The position numbers were made by a program, and so were the translations under genes. From assembly GCF_003096715.1 (NCBI RefSeq), contig NZ_QEOL01000004.1:124001-188000 (forward strand): a stretch of DNA of 64,000 nucleotides, written 5' to 3'. A model generated the notes under the pieces. It made no database searches, was not told where the DNA came from, and worked only from the letters and a program-made list of their open reading frames with translations. This document shows, in pieces, positions 31,402 to 39,035 of the stretch (position 1 is the stretch's first letter; each line of letters begins with the position of its first letter). Source of the DNA: Paraburkholderia silvatlantica (lineage in GTDB: Bacteria > Pseudomonadota > Gammaproteobacteria > Burkholderiales > Burkholderiaceae).

Positions 31402-32412
31402 ATGTTCCGCTGCCCACAGAAGACGTTGACGACCTCCCGCTTCTCCCCTGATTGGCCCCTTGCCCGGTTTCGCACGCCTGTTGGCGTCACGCGGCGCTTC
31501 CCCGCTCTTGGGGCAATTTGTGCCGTCGCGTTGAGCTTCGGTGCGAGCGTTCCGGCCCTCGCGCAGGCGGTCGGGGTGACAGGGCCGCTGCAGCAGCCAG
31601 GTGCGGCAACTGCGACGATGCAACAGGCGCCTTCAGTCGGTGCGCCGCTCGCAGCGTCCGACGCAGCCGGGGCTGCTGGCACGCCGCAGTCGCAGCAGAG
31701 TGACTTCGACGCGCGGCAACAGGTGCTGGACCGTCGTACCGCGGAGAACAACTATCAGTTTGCCGTCGCGCAGCACAACTGCTACAGCACGTTCTTCGTG
31801 AATCATTGCATCGGCAAGGCGCGCGACAAGATGCGTGTCGTGCAGGCCGATATCCGCCGCGAGCAGCTTGCGCTCGACGACGAAAAACGTGCCGCGCATG
31901 CGCAGCAGCGCGACCAGCAGGCCGCCTTGCAACGCGCGCAGGACGAAGCCAATGCGCCGCAGCGCGCCGCCAACGAAGCGGCCAGCGCGCAGGCGTACGA
32001 ACAGAAGCAGCAGCAACACGCGCTCGATCAGGCGCAGCGTCAGGCTGAGGCGCCGCAGCGTGCGGCGAACGAGCAGGCGTATCAGGAAAAGCAGCGGCAG
32101 CACGCGTTGGCACAGGCACAGCGCCAGGGCGAGCAATCGCAGCGCAACGCGAACCAGGCGGCGTACGACCAGAAGCAGGCGAACTACCAGAACCAGCTTG
32201 ACGAAGCGCGCCGCCAGGGCGAACAGAAGGCTCAGGAACGCGCCGGGAAGGCCGAGCGCTACCAGCAGAAGCAGGAAGACGCGGCGAAGCACAAGGCCGA
32301 TGTCGAGGAGCGTCAGAAACAGGCGGCCGAGAAGGCGCAGCAAAAGCAGCAGCAGGAAGAACAGCAGAAGCAGCAGCAAAAGCAGCAGCAGGAAGAACAG
32401 CAGGACCAGTAG
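31402..32412 (+). CDS. Exported Gln/Ala-rich coiled-coil repeat protein, unknown function
   Basis: 336 residues. A signal-type segment ends near ALAQA (about residue 55). A core with two cysteines (C127 and C136, [10 protein letters not shown]) could form a disulfide in the periplasm. From about residue 140 the protein is one long charged, Gln-rich helix. It contains at least three related units of 28-32 residues beginning APQRAANE (185), APQRAANE (217) and QSQRNANQ (245), each ending QAQRQ(A/G)E or similar, and finishes in poly-Gln/Glu/Lys. It resembles TolA-like stalks in composition only. It is divergent from tex and is followed by a YdcH-type gene. I do not recognise a function. The ATG at 31402 sits just after GTTAGAAT. 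Confidence 0.75.
   Translation: MFRCPQKTLTTSRFSPDWPLARFRTPVGVTRRFPALGAICAVALSFGASVPALAQAVGVTGPLQQPGAATATMQQAPSVGAPLAASDAAGAAGTPQSQQSDFDARQQVLDRRTAENNYQFAVAQHNCYSTFFVNHCIGKARDKMRVVQADIRREQLALDDEKRAAHAQQRDQQAALQRAQDEANAPQRAANEAASAQAYEQKQQQHALDQAQRQAEAPQRAANEQAYQEKQRQHALAQAQRQGEQSQRNANQAAYDQKQANYQNQLDEARRQGEQKAQERAGKAERYQQKQEDAAKHKADVEERQKQAAEKAQQKQQQEEQQKQQQKQQQEEQQDQ
31940..32220 (+). repeat. Internal in-frame repeats coding 28-32-residue helical units
   Basis: Three imperfect units encode (A/Q)(P/S)QR-A/N-AN-E/Q followed by a Tyr-x-x-Lys-Gln stretch and a Q-R-Q-(A/G)-E end. Unit starts are at about 31954, 32050 and 32134. Lengths are near multiples of seven residues, as expected for coiled coil growth by duplication. 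Confidence 0.65.
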
Positions 32413-32499
32413 CACGAGTAGCACGCTTTTTCAGTCGGACTGCAACCTCAGGCGCGTCGTCCTTCGCAAGCGCGCGCCGCATATGTCGAGGAGGCGAGC

Positions 32500-32733
32500 A
32501 TGCGCGAGCATCGTGAAGTCAAGACCGAGGTCCTTCGTGACCGCATTCTGCAACTGGAATCGGAACATGGCGATCTGGACCGCCTGATAGACAGGATGTC
32601 CGACGCCCCGGACTATGACGATCTCGAACTGCAGAGGCTGAAGAAGCGCAAGCTCAAGGTCAAGGACAACATCCTCCTGCTGCAACTGCAGCTGGACCCC
32701 GATTCAACGAAGACTTCGGACGGGCACGCCTGA
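32500..32733 (+). CDS. YdcH-type small protein (DUF465)
   Basis: 77 residues, almost all charged helix. The stretch LDRLIDRMSDAPDYDDLELQRLKKRKLKVKD is typical of DUF465: a helix-turn-helix hairpin with a conserved basic LKKRKLKLKD segment. Function is unknown; members are small cytosolic proteins. GAGGAGG seven bases before the ATG is a strong ribosome site. Confidence 0.88.
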   Translation: MREHREVKTEVLRDRILQLESEHGDLDRLIDRMSDAPDYDDLELQRLKKRKLKVKDNILLLQLQLDPDSTKTSDGHA

Positions 32734-32809
32734 TTCCGGGTCCTGGCAGGCGCCGGGGCGCGGCAGCCGGCGTGTTGCGCCGTTCCGGACCGAGCAGGAA
32801 CCGCTTGCC

Positions 32810-35080
32810 TTGAATTCAACGACCGTTTCCCGTTCCCGGCCCGCGCGCGAAGGCGGCGCGCCGGAGGCTGCCGCGCGCGCGGAGCAAACAGCCGCTGCAC
32901 CCACGTTGAGCGCACGCCGCGCCGCCGAACTCGAAGAGCTCTTCGCGGCCGACGGCCTGCTCGCCCGCGAGATCGACGGCTATCGCCCGCGCGCGGCGCA
33001 GATCGAAATGGCGCGCGCGGTCGCGGCCGCAATGGAAGCCGCCGCGCAATCCCTGCCCGATCCCGCGACGTTCGAACTCCAGTCGCGCCCGGCGCGGCGG
33101 GTCGAGCGTGGTGCGCCGGCGCAGCCCGGCGCCGAGGAAGCGGCGCGCGCCGCAGCCGGGAACGGCGACAACACGCTGATCGTCGAGGCGGGCACGGGTA
33201 CCGGCAAGACGTACGCATACCTTGTGCCAGCCATGCTGTGGGGCGGCAAGGTGGTCGTCTCGACGGGCACGAAGCATTTGCAGGACCAGCTTTTCGCGCG
33301 CGACATCCCCACGGTGCGCGACGCCTTGGCGGTGCCGGTGAGCGTGGCGATGCTCAAGGGCCGCGCCAACTATCTCTGCCACTATTATCTGCAGCGCACG
33401 GCCGACAACGGCCGGCTGCCGTCGCGTCAGGAAACCGCGTATCTGCAGGAAATCGTGCGCTTCGCGAAGATCACGCGCTCGGGCGACAAGGCAGAGCTCG
33501 CGAGCGTGCCCGAGACGGCGGCCGTATGGTCGATGGTCACGTCGACGCGCGATAACTGTCTTGGCCAGGAGTGCCCGCATTACAAGGACTGCTTCGTGAT
33601 GCAGGCGCGCCGCGAGGCGCAGCAGGCCGACATCGTGGTGGTGAACCACCATCTGTTTTTCGCCGACATCATGCTGCGCGACACCGGCATGGCCGAGCTG
33701 CTGCCGAGCGCGAATACGATCATCTTCGACGAAGCGCACCAGTTGCCCGAAACGGCCACGCTCTTTTTCGGCGAAACGCTTTCGACCGCGCAGTTCCTCG
33801 AGCTCGCGCGCGATTGCGTGGCCGAAGGCCTGAGCCACGCGCGCGACGCGGTGGAATGGGTCAAGCTCGGTGCGGCGCTGGAGCGCGCCGCACGCGACGT
33901 GCGGCTTGCGTTCAAGGAAGATTCGCTGCGGCTGTCGATCACGCAGTTGCCCGAGGATCACCCCCTCTTCGATGCGCTCGACGCGCTGCAGACCGAACTG
34001 GGCACGCTTGCCACGGCACTCGCAGGGCAGGCAGAGCGCGCCGAATCGATTGGCGCGTGCCTGCGCCGCGCGCGCGAGCTGCAAGGCGTCCTCGAGGGCT
34101 GGACCGCGCCGCAGGGCGCCGCGCCGGCGCGTGAAACACACCAGGCCGATGCGCAAGGGCAGGACGAAAGCGCTCATGCGCAAGACGACGCGGACGAGAA
34201 AGTCCGTTGGGTCGAGGTGTTCTCGCACACGGTTCAGCTGCACGAAACCCCGCTCTCCGTGGCGCCGATCTTCGCCAGGCAGCGCGCCGGTGTGCCGCGC
34301 ACGTGGGTCTTCACGTCGGCCACGCTTTCGGTGCGCGGCGACTTCACGCACTACGCGGCGCAAATGGGCCTGAGTTCGCGCCGCTCGATGACGCTGCCGA
34401 GTCCATTCGACTATCCCACGCAAGGGTTGCTTTACGTGCCGCGCAACATGCCGCAGCCGTCCTCGCCGCAGTTCACTGACGCCGTCTTCGATGCGGCGCT
34501 GCCGGCGATCGAGGCGTCGGGCGGCGGTGTCTTCATGCTATGCACGACGTTGCGTGCAGTCGACCGCATTGCCCAGAAGCTGCGCGACACGATCGAGGCG
34601 CGCGGCTGGAATACGCCGTTGCTCGTGCAGGGCGACGCGAGCCGCACGGAGCTGCTCGAGCGCTTCCGCGCCTATGGCAATGCGATCCTCGTGGGCAGCC
34701 AGAGCTTCTGGGAAGGCGTGGACGTGCGCGGCGATGCGCTCTCGCTCGTGGTTATCGACAAGCTGCCGTTTGCGCCGCCCGACGATCCGGTGCTGGCGGC
34801 GCGCCTCGACGCGCTGGCAAAGAAAGGTCTGAGTCCGTTCGCGGTCCACCAGCTCCCGCAGGCGGTGATCACGCTCAAGCAGGGCGCCGGGCGACTGATT
34901 CGTGCGGAAACCGACCGCGGCGTGCTGATGATTTGTGACACCCGTCTCGTCGACAAACCGTATGGGCGACGTATCTGGCAAAGCCTGCCGCCGTTCAGGC
35001 GGACGCGGGAGATCGAGGTGGTGCAGGCGTTCTTCGAAGAGAAGAACCAGCAGGCAGGGGAGTCTGGCGAAGCGCATTGA
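32810..35080 (+). CDS. ATP-dependent helicase, DinG/YoaA (XPD-like iron-sulfur) family
   Basis: 756 residues from a TTG start. Walker A EAGTGTGKT lies at 126-134 and the DEAH box at 307-310. Four cysteines between them (C190, C250, C255, C261) fit the XPD-type iron-sulfur domain. Helicase C-terminal motifs include VGSQSFWEGVD and QGAGRLIR. YoaA/DinG proteins unwind DNA during replication stress, with DinG favouring R-loops. No ATG exists before the conserved domain (the first in frame is residue 67), so the N-terminus is uncertain; TTG at 32810 has AGGAA about ten bases upstream. Confidence 0.9.
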   Translation: MNSTTVSRSRPAREGGAPEAAARAEQTAAAPTLSARRAAELEELFAADGLLAREIDGYRPRAAQIEMARAVAAAMEAAAQSLPDPATFELQSRPARRVERGAPAQPGAEEAARAAAGNGDNTLIVEAGTGTGKTYAYLVPAMLWGGKVVVSTGTKHLQDQLFARDIPTVRDALAVPVSVAMLKGRANYLCHYYLQRTADNGRLPSRQETAYLQEIVRFAKITRSGDKAELASVPETAAVWSMVTSTRDNCLGQECPHYKDCFVMQARREAQQADIVVVNHHLFFADIMLRDTGMAELLPSANTIIFDEAHQLPETATLFFGETLSTAQFLELARDCVAEGLSHARDAVEWVKLGAALERAARDVRLAFKEDSLRLSITQLPEDHPLFDALDALQTELGTLATALAGQAERAESIGACLRRARELQGVLEGWTAPQGAAPARETHQADAQGQDESAHAQDDADEKVRWVEVFSHTVQLHETPLSVAPIFARQRAGVPRTWVFTSATLSVRGDFTHYAAQMGLSSRRSMTLPSPFDYPTQGLLYVPRNMPQPSSPQFTDAVFDAALPAIEASGGGVFMLCTTLRAVDRIAQKLRDTIEARGWNTPLLVQGDASRTELLERFRAYGNAILVGSQSFWEGVDVRGDALSLVVIDKLPFAPPDDPVLAARLDALAKKGLSPFAVHQLPQAVITLKQGAGRLIRAETDRGVLMICDTRLVDKPYGRRIWQSLPPFRRTREIEVVQAFFEEKNQQAGESGEAH

Positions 35081-35101
35081 GCCTCATGCGCGCCGCATAA
35101 C

Positions 35102-35134
35102 AAAAAGCCACGAACATGAGTTCGTGGCTTTTTT
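35102..35134. terminator. Bidirectional intrinsic terminator
   Basis: AAAAAGCCACGAA (35102-35114) pairs fully with TTCGTGGCTTTTT (35121-35133) over a six-base loop. A-run and T-run flank the GC core, so it serves the helicase gene and the convergent lipoprotein gene. Confidence 0.93.
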
Positions 35135-35246
35135 GTTTGCTCGCCGTATGTCTGAAGCGCGATTGACGCAAGCAGCAGACCGCACGACGGTGCGCTGCGA
35201 AGCTCGCAGGGACCGAAGCCCCAGTCGAGCCTCGCGCGTACGCAAC

Positions 35247-35516
35247 TTACTGGCTTGCGCCCGAAGCAGCAGCCGGAGCCGATGCGCCGGCGTCCGAAGC
35301 GGCAGCGCCAGCGTCCGAAGCGGGGGCCGTAGCCGCGGGAGCAGCGTCGCTCGCAGCAGCAGCCGGAGCCGATGCGCCAGCGTCCGAAGCAGCAGCAGCC
35401 GGTGCCGAAGCAGCGGCAGCATCGCTAGCCGGCGCAGCAGCCTGGTCGCTGCTCTTGTTGCACGCAGCGAGTGCAACAGCTGCCAGCAGGGATGCTACGA
35501 GGAGGGATTTCTTCAT
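35247..35516 (-). CDS. Small Ala/Ser/Asp-rich lipoprotein of low complexity
   Basis: 89 residues. MKKSLLVASLLAAVALAAC is a signal peptide with lipobox LAAC (Cys at 19). The mature part is NKSSDQ followed almost only by Ala, Ser, Asp, Pro and Gly in ASDAGASAPAAA-type repeats. Family unknown; similar short lipoproteins are common in Burkholderiaceae and may act as flexible outer-membrane anchors. AGGA eight bases before the ATG at 35516 supports that start over the GTG at 35522. Confidence 0.75.
   Translation of the reverse strand: MKKSLLVASLLAAVALAACNKSSDQAAAPASDAAAASAPAAAASDAGASAPAAAASDAAPAATAPASDAGAAASDAGASAPAAASGASQ
35266..35390. repeat. 35-bp direct repeat with 90-bp period inside the lipoprotein gene
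   Basis: 35266-35300 and 35356-35390 match at 34 of 35 positions and lie exactly 90 bases apart, so they repeat 30 codons. Shorter copies of GCGTCCGAAGC occur between them. This points to recent in-frame duplication and a length that may vary between strains. Confidence 0.85.
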
Positions 35517-35748
35517 GATCACGTCCTTTTATGGTTAAAGGTAAGCAACAGCGCAAAATAATACCGGTAAATGTGCCCCAACACCGACCTGAGCCGCTGG
35601 TGGAGACGCACTGCAAGAGCGTGAATCTTCCCTACGGCCTGGCCGGAAATTATAGGCACTTTCGTATCGACCGTCGACAAATCCGGGGACAATACGTTGT
35701 CTTTCTCATACAAGCACTATTTTAGTACGGTATAACAGTCCGAAGCGC
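35517..35748. other. Intergenic region between lipoprotein gene and roxA
   Basis: 232 bases, more AT-rich than its surroundings, with no gene seen. It lies upstream of the lipoprotein gene and downstream of roxA (both minus strand), so it should hold the lipoprotein promoter; I cannot pick a convincing pair of hexamers. Confidence 0.4.
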
Positions 35749-36981
35749 TTAGGCAAGCACCCCGGTCCGAATCCAGCCCGCACGATACCACTCGTGTAGC
35801 AACGCTGTCACACACGAATCGTGTGAGAGTGTTACAAAGCGTTTCCCGTCCAAAGAGCGCCTGTCGGCCAGTGCCGGCAGCCACTTTCTTGCTTCTTTGA
35901 GCAAGTACTGTTCCCCGTTCAGGTAATACGACCGCGAATCGTAAAGCAGGATCGTCCTGCGGTCGAGTGTTATCCCGTTTTTTGCTGCTTGCGCAACGAA
36001 ACGGGCTTCGTCGAGCGGTTTTACGGGGGCATCGAACACCACATTCGCTTTCGGTTCCGACAGCCACGAGCCCACGAACGAGGAGACGTCGGCGTCGCTC
36101 CAGCGCACTTTAGCAAGCACGCCGCCAACACGCTCTACCAGTGCAGGAGGAAGCTGCGCGGGATGCGCCACGGCCGGCTGGTCGGGGTCGCGGTAGAGCG
36201 TGGGCTTGTCGCTGCCGTTACTGACGCCGCGCTCCGCGAGCCAGTAAAGAAACTGGCTCGTCAATTCGTTCGTGGAAGGAGAACGAAAGCCGATCGAGCA
36301 CGTCATGCATTCGCCTTCGGCGATGCCGTCGTGCGCGATGTGCGGAGGCAGGTACAGCATGTCGCCCGGCTCCAGGACCCACTCTTCTTCAGGCTGGAAG
36401 TTCGCGAGGATCTTCAGCGGCAGGCCTTCCTGCAGCGAAAGGTCGCGCTGGGCGCCAATGCGCCAGCGGCGCTTGCCGTGCACCTGCAGCAGGAAGACAT
36501 CATACGAATCGAAGTGCGGGCCGACGCCGCCGCCGTCCGATGCGTACGAGATCATGAGGTCGTCGAGCCGCGCGTCGGGCGCGAAGCGAAAGCGCTCGAG
36601 CAGCGCGCGCGCGCGGTCGTCGTGCAGGTCGGCGCCCTGTACCAGAAGCGTCCACTGGCGGGTCTTCGGCGTGGGCAGTTCGTCCGGCGAGAACGGGCCG
36701 TGTTCGAGTGCCCATCGGCGGCGAAAATGTGTGATGAGACGCGACTCGACATCGTCGTTGTCTGCGAGCGCGAAAAGGGCTTCGCGTGAGAGCGGCGCTT
36801 CGATGTCGGGAATCGCCTGGCGGATCAACAGCGGCTTTTTCTGCCAGTATTTGCGCATGAACTGCGCCGGCGTCAGGCCGCCCAGAAGCGGCGTGGCAAC
36901 ATCGGGCGCGGGGCATGCCGGGGGGAGGGAGGCGCGCCGCTTGCGCGCGTCCACCGGGTGGTCTGGGGACCGCTTCGGCAT
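35749..36981 (-). CDS. roxA: JmjC/cupin 2-oxoglutarate oxygenase, ribosomal protein L16 arginine hydroxylase (YcfD/RoxA)
   Basis: 410 residues. The iron facial triad is H156 and D158 (GPHFDSYDVFLLQ) with H217 (PPHIAHDG); VHGKRRWRIG follows as in YcfD. YcfD hydroxylates an arginine of L16 in the 50S subunit, needing Fe(II), oxygen and 2-oxoglutarate. A C-terminal winged-helix region follows the cupin, as in relatives. ATG at 36981 leaves a basic 20-residue leader. The start is only 32 bases from slyD, divergent, and overlaps the likely slyD promoter. Confidence 0.9.
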   Translation of the reverse strand: MPKRSPDHPVDARKRRASLPPACPAPDVATPLLGGLTPAQFMRKYWQKKPLLIRQAIPDIEAPLSREALFALADNDDVESRLITHFRRRWALEHGPFSPDELPTPKTRQWTLLVQGADLHDDRARALLERFRFAPDARLDDLMISYASDGGGVGPHFDSYDVFLLQVHGKRRWRIGAQRDLSLQEGLPLKILANFQPEEEWVLEPGDMLYLPPHIAHDGIAEGECMTCSIGFRSPSTNELTSQFLYWLAERGVSNGSDKPTLYRDPDQPAVAHPAQLPPALVERVGGVLAKVRWSDADVSSFVGSWLSEPKANVVFDAPVKPLDEARFVAQAAKNGITLDRRTILLYDSRSYYLNGEQYLLKEARKWLPALADRRSLDGKRFVTLSHDSCVTALLHEWYRAGWIRTGVLA

Positions 36982-36983
36982 CG

Positions 36984-36989
36984 TATAAT
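36984..36989 (+). promoter_or_regulatory. Candidate -10 (TATAAT) for slyD
   Basis: A perfect consensus TATAAT sits 24 bases before the slyD ATG, only two bases beyond the roxA start on the other strand. No clear -35 is seen; if used, its -35 lies inside the roxA coding region. Confidence 0.5.
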
Positions 36990-37013
36990 GTGGTCTGTAA
37001 TCTGGAGGATCGA

Positions 37014-37559
37014 ATGAAAATTGCAAAGGACACCGTCGTGTCGGTCGCTTACAAGCTATCGGATGCGCAGGGCAATCTGATCGAGGAAAGCGACGAGCCG
37101 ATGGTCTATCTGCACGGCGGCTATGATGGCACGTTCCCCAAGATCGAGGAAGTGCTGGACGGGCAGGAGCCGGGCTTCGAGACCCAGATCCAGCTTGAGC
37201 CGCAAGACGCTTTCGGGGAATACGATCCCGAGCTCGTGAAGATCGAGCCGCGCAACCGCTTTCCCGAGCCGCTCGAAGTCGGCATGCAGTTCGAAGGCAC
37301 GCCCGAAGAAGGCGACGAAGATCTCGACACGCTCATCTACACGGTCACCGACGTCGCCGAAGACAAGGTCGTGCTCGACGGCAATCATCCGCTAGCGGGC
37401 ATGGCGCTGCGTTTCGCGCTGACGGTCAAGGAAGTGCGCACCGCCACCGAAGACGAAATCGAACATGAGCACGCGCATGGCGCGGACGGCCTCGAAATCG
37501 TCGACGAAGACGAGGAAGACGACGGCGACGAAGGCGCCTCGAAACCCACCCTGCACTAA
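37014..37559 (+). CDS. slyD: SlyD-type FKBP peptidyl-prolyl isomerase
   Basis: 181 residues. FKBP fold interrupted by an insert-in-flap domain (about 70-130), start MKIAKDTVVSVAYKL, and active-site HGGYDGTFPKIEEVLDGQEPG. The acidic tail contains HEHAHG then Asp/Glu runs; it is His-poor compared with E. coli SlyD, so the nickel-storage role may be weak. It combines isomerase and chaperone activity in the cytoplasm. TGGAGG five bases before the ATG is an excellent ribosome site. Confidence 0.93.
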   Translation: MKIAKDTVVSVAYKLSDAQGNLIEESDEPMVYLHGGYDGTFPKIEEVLDGQEPGFETQIQLEPQDAFGEYDPELVKIEPRNRFPEPLEVGMQFEGTPEEGDEDLDTLIYTVTDVAEDKVVLDGNHPLAGMALRFALTVKEVRTATEDEIEHEHAHGADGLEIVDEDEEDDGDEGASKPTLH

Positions 37560-37570
37560 CTAATCGCCGC

Positions 37571-38962
37571 TCAATGCGCGAAGCCGCCTGACGCCGGTGC
37601 GCCGGGCGGCTGCAGCGGGTCAGGCGGCTGGCCATTGCCGCCGTTTCCGTTTCCGTTTCCGCCGCCGTTGCCGTTGCTGCCATCCAGGCCGTTCTGGCCG
37701 TTCGCATCGTTTCGACCATTTAGTCCATTCTGTCCGCCCTGCGTGGGCCACGCCGGCACGAGCACGCCGTTGCCGGCCGGCGGCAAGCCGGAAGGCACGG
37801 CGGTTCCCGATGCGCCAGGCGTCGCGGGCGCGACGTCAGGCGACTGCGGCATGCCGGGAATCTCGGTCACATCGGGCATCGACGACACTTCGGGCATTTC
37901 CGGCATCGCGGGCGACGATCCCGCGCCGGGCGTGTTCGGCGACGGCTGCGCCGGCAACAGCGGCAGATGCTTCGGCACATCGCGCACGCTCACGCGCAGG
38001 GGCGTTCGGCGCGCCATGTCGGCGTCCACTTGCAGCCATTGCGTGAGCGGGTCGCGCAATGAGAATGCGATGCGCGTAACGTTTTCTATCTTTGCGCCCT
38101 TGTCGTTACGCAGCGGCTGATCGATCGTGAAACCATGGGCGAGCTTCGAGTCGTCGGCATTCACGACGATGATCTGCCCGCGGAAGATCTCGGCGAGTTT
38201 CACGAGGCTGCGGCGCAACTCGAGGTAGCCGTCGCGCGGTGCACGGTGAAAGCGCAGCCACGCGAAGCGGTCGGGGCGCTCGTAATGCTCGGGCATCGCG
38301 TTGCCTTGCATGAAGATGACGATCGCGCGCGCGTTGCGGCGCTTCGCATACTCGGCCGCATGTTCGAGCCAGAAGCCGTTGGCGATCACGCGGTCTTCGA
38401 ACTCGCCGTTGCGCCCGCCCGCATTGAGATAGTGATTGTTGCCGTCCGGCACGTTCAGCCCGATGAACACCGTGTCGCCGAGTTGCCAGCGTACGTTTTC
38501 CCGGTACGGCCGAAAGCGCGAGACTTCGCTTTCGCGCGTGAGCGTCAAGGGGGTTTGGCCGAGCGCGTTGGGATCGGAGAAGAAGTTCTGGCGCAGGAAG
38601 TCGAGTCGCTCAGCGGGATCGTAGGCGCCCGAGCCGTTCATGCCGCAGGAGATCCAGTCGCGTTCGCCGGGCACGAACACGAGCGGCGCACGTGACGCAT
38701 CGAGCAGGTCGTGACGGCGCTCGTAAAGATGGTCGGCACAGGTTTCGCGTGCGCCCTTGATATTGCCGTCGTAGACCGTGAACGCGATTTGCGGATCACG
38801 CCCGATGGCGTCGATGAGCCGCTGCGCCGACGGTTCCTCGGACTGCGAACTGAGCGCGTTCGCCACGACCGCGAAGGCATAGCGAGGCGCCTGGGCGAAC
38901 GCTGCGAGCGGCGAACCCAGTAACGAAGCCAGCAGCAACGCGCACGACGCACGGCGCATCAT
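37571..38962 (-). CDS. Exported phosphoesterase-like protein with Pro-rich and G-x-N repeat tail
   Basis: 463 residues. A signal peptide ends near AFAQA (residues 20-25). The next 270 residues look like a calcineurin-type phosphoesterase: FAVVAN, TVYDGNIKG and FVPGERDW occupy the places of the usual DxH, GD and GNHD motifs. The first DxH and the His of GNHD are missing, so metal binding may be reduced or lost. The tail from about 330 is Pro-rich with PxMP-like units, then a run of G-x-N triplets and poly-Gly/Asn. It lies 73 bases downstream of mutS on the same strand. Function unknown. Start may be 38962 or the next codon, 38959. Confidence 0.7.
   Translation of the reverse strand: MMRRASCALLLASLLGSPLAAFAQAPRYAFAVVANALSSQSEEPSAQRLIDAIGRDPQIAFTVYDGNIKGARETCADHLYERRHDLLDASRAPLVFVPGERDWISCGMNGSGAYDPAERLDFLRQNFFSDPNALGQTPLTLTRESEVSRFRPYRENVRWQLGDTVFIGLNVPDGNNHYLNAGGRNGEFEDRVIANGFWLEHAAEYAKRRNARAIVIFMQGNAMPEHYERPDRFAWLRFHRAPRDGYLELRRSLVKLAEIFRGQIIVVNADDSKLAHGFTIDQPLRNDKGAKIENVTRIAFSLRDPLTQWLQVDADMARRTPLRVSVRDVPKHLPLLPAQPSPNTPGAGSSPAMPEMPEVSSMPDVTEIPGMPQSPDVAPATPGASGTAVPSGLPPAGNGVLVPAWPTQGGQNGLNGRNDANGQNGLDGSNGNGGGNGNGNGGNGQPPDPLQPPGAPASGGFAH
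37617..37737. repeat. G-x-N triplet repeat coding region
   Basis: On the minus strand this codes for GQN GLN GRN DAN GQN GLD GSN GNG and then Gly/Asn stutter. On the DNA level it shows tandem GTTTCCGTTTCC-like units (37643-37662) and CCGTTxCCG units, prone to slippage. Confidence 0.75.
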
Positions 38963-39035
38963 TTTCAGATAGCGCGAGCGGGGACTGCCGCGACCCGCCG
39001 GATGCGGTGGTCGCGGCGGCGTCGCGAGGCGACGC

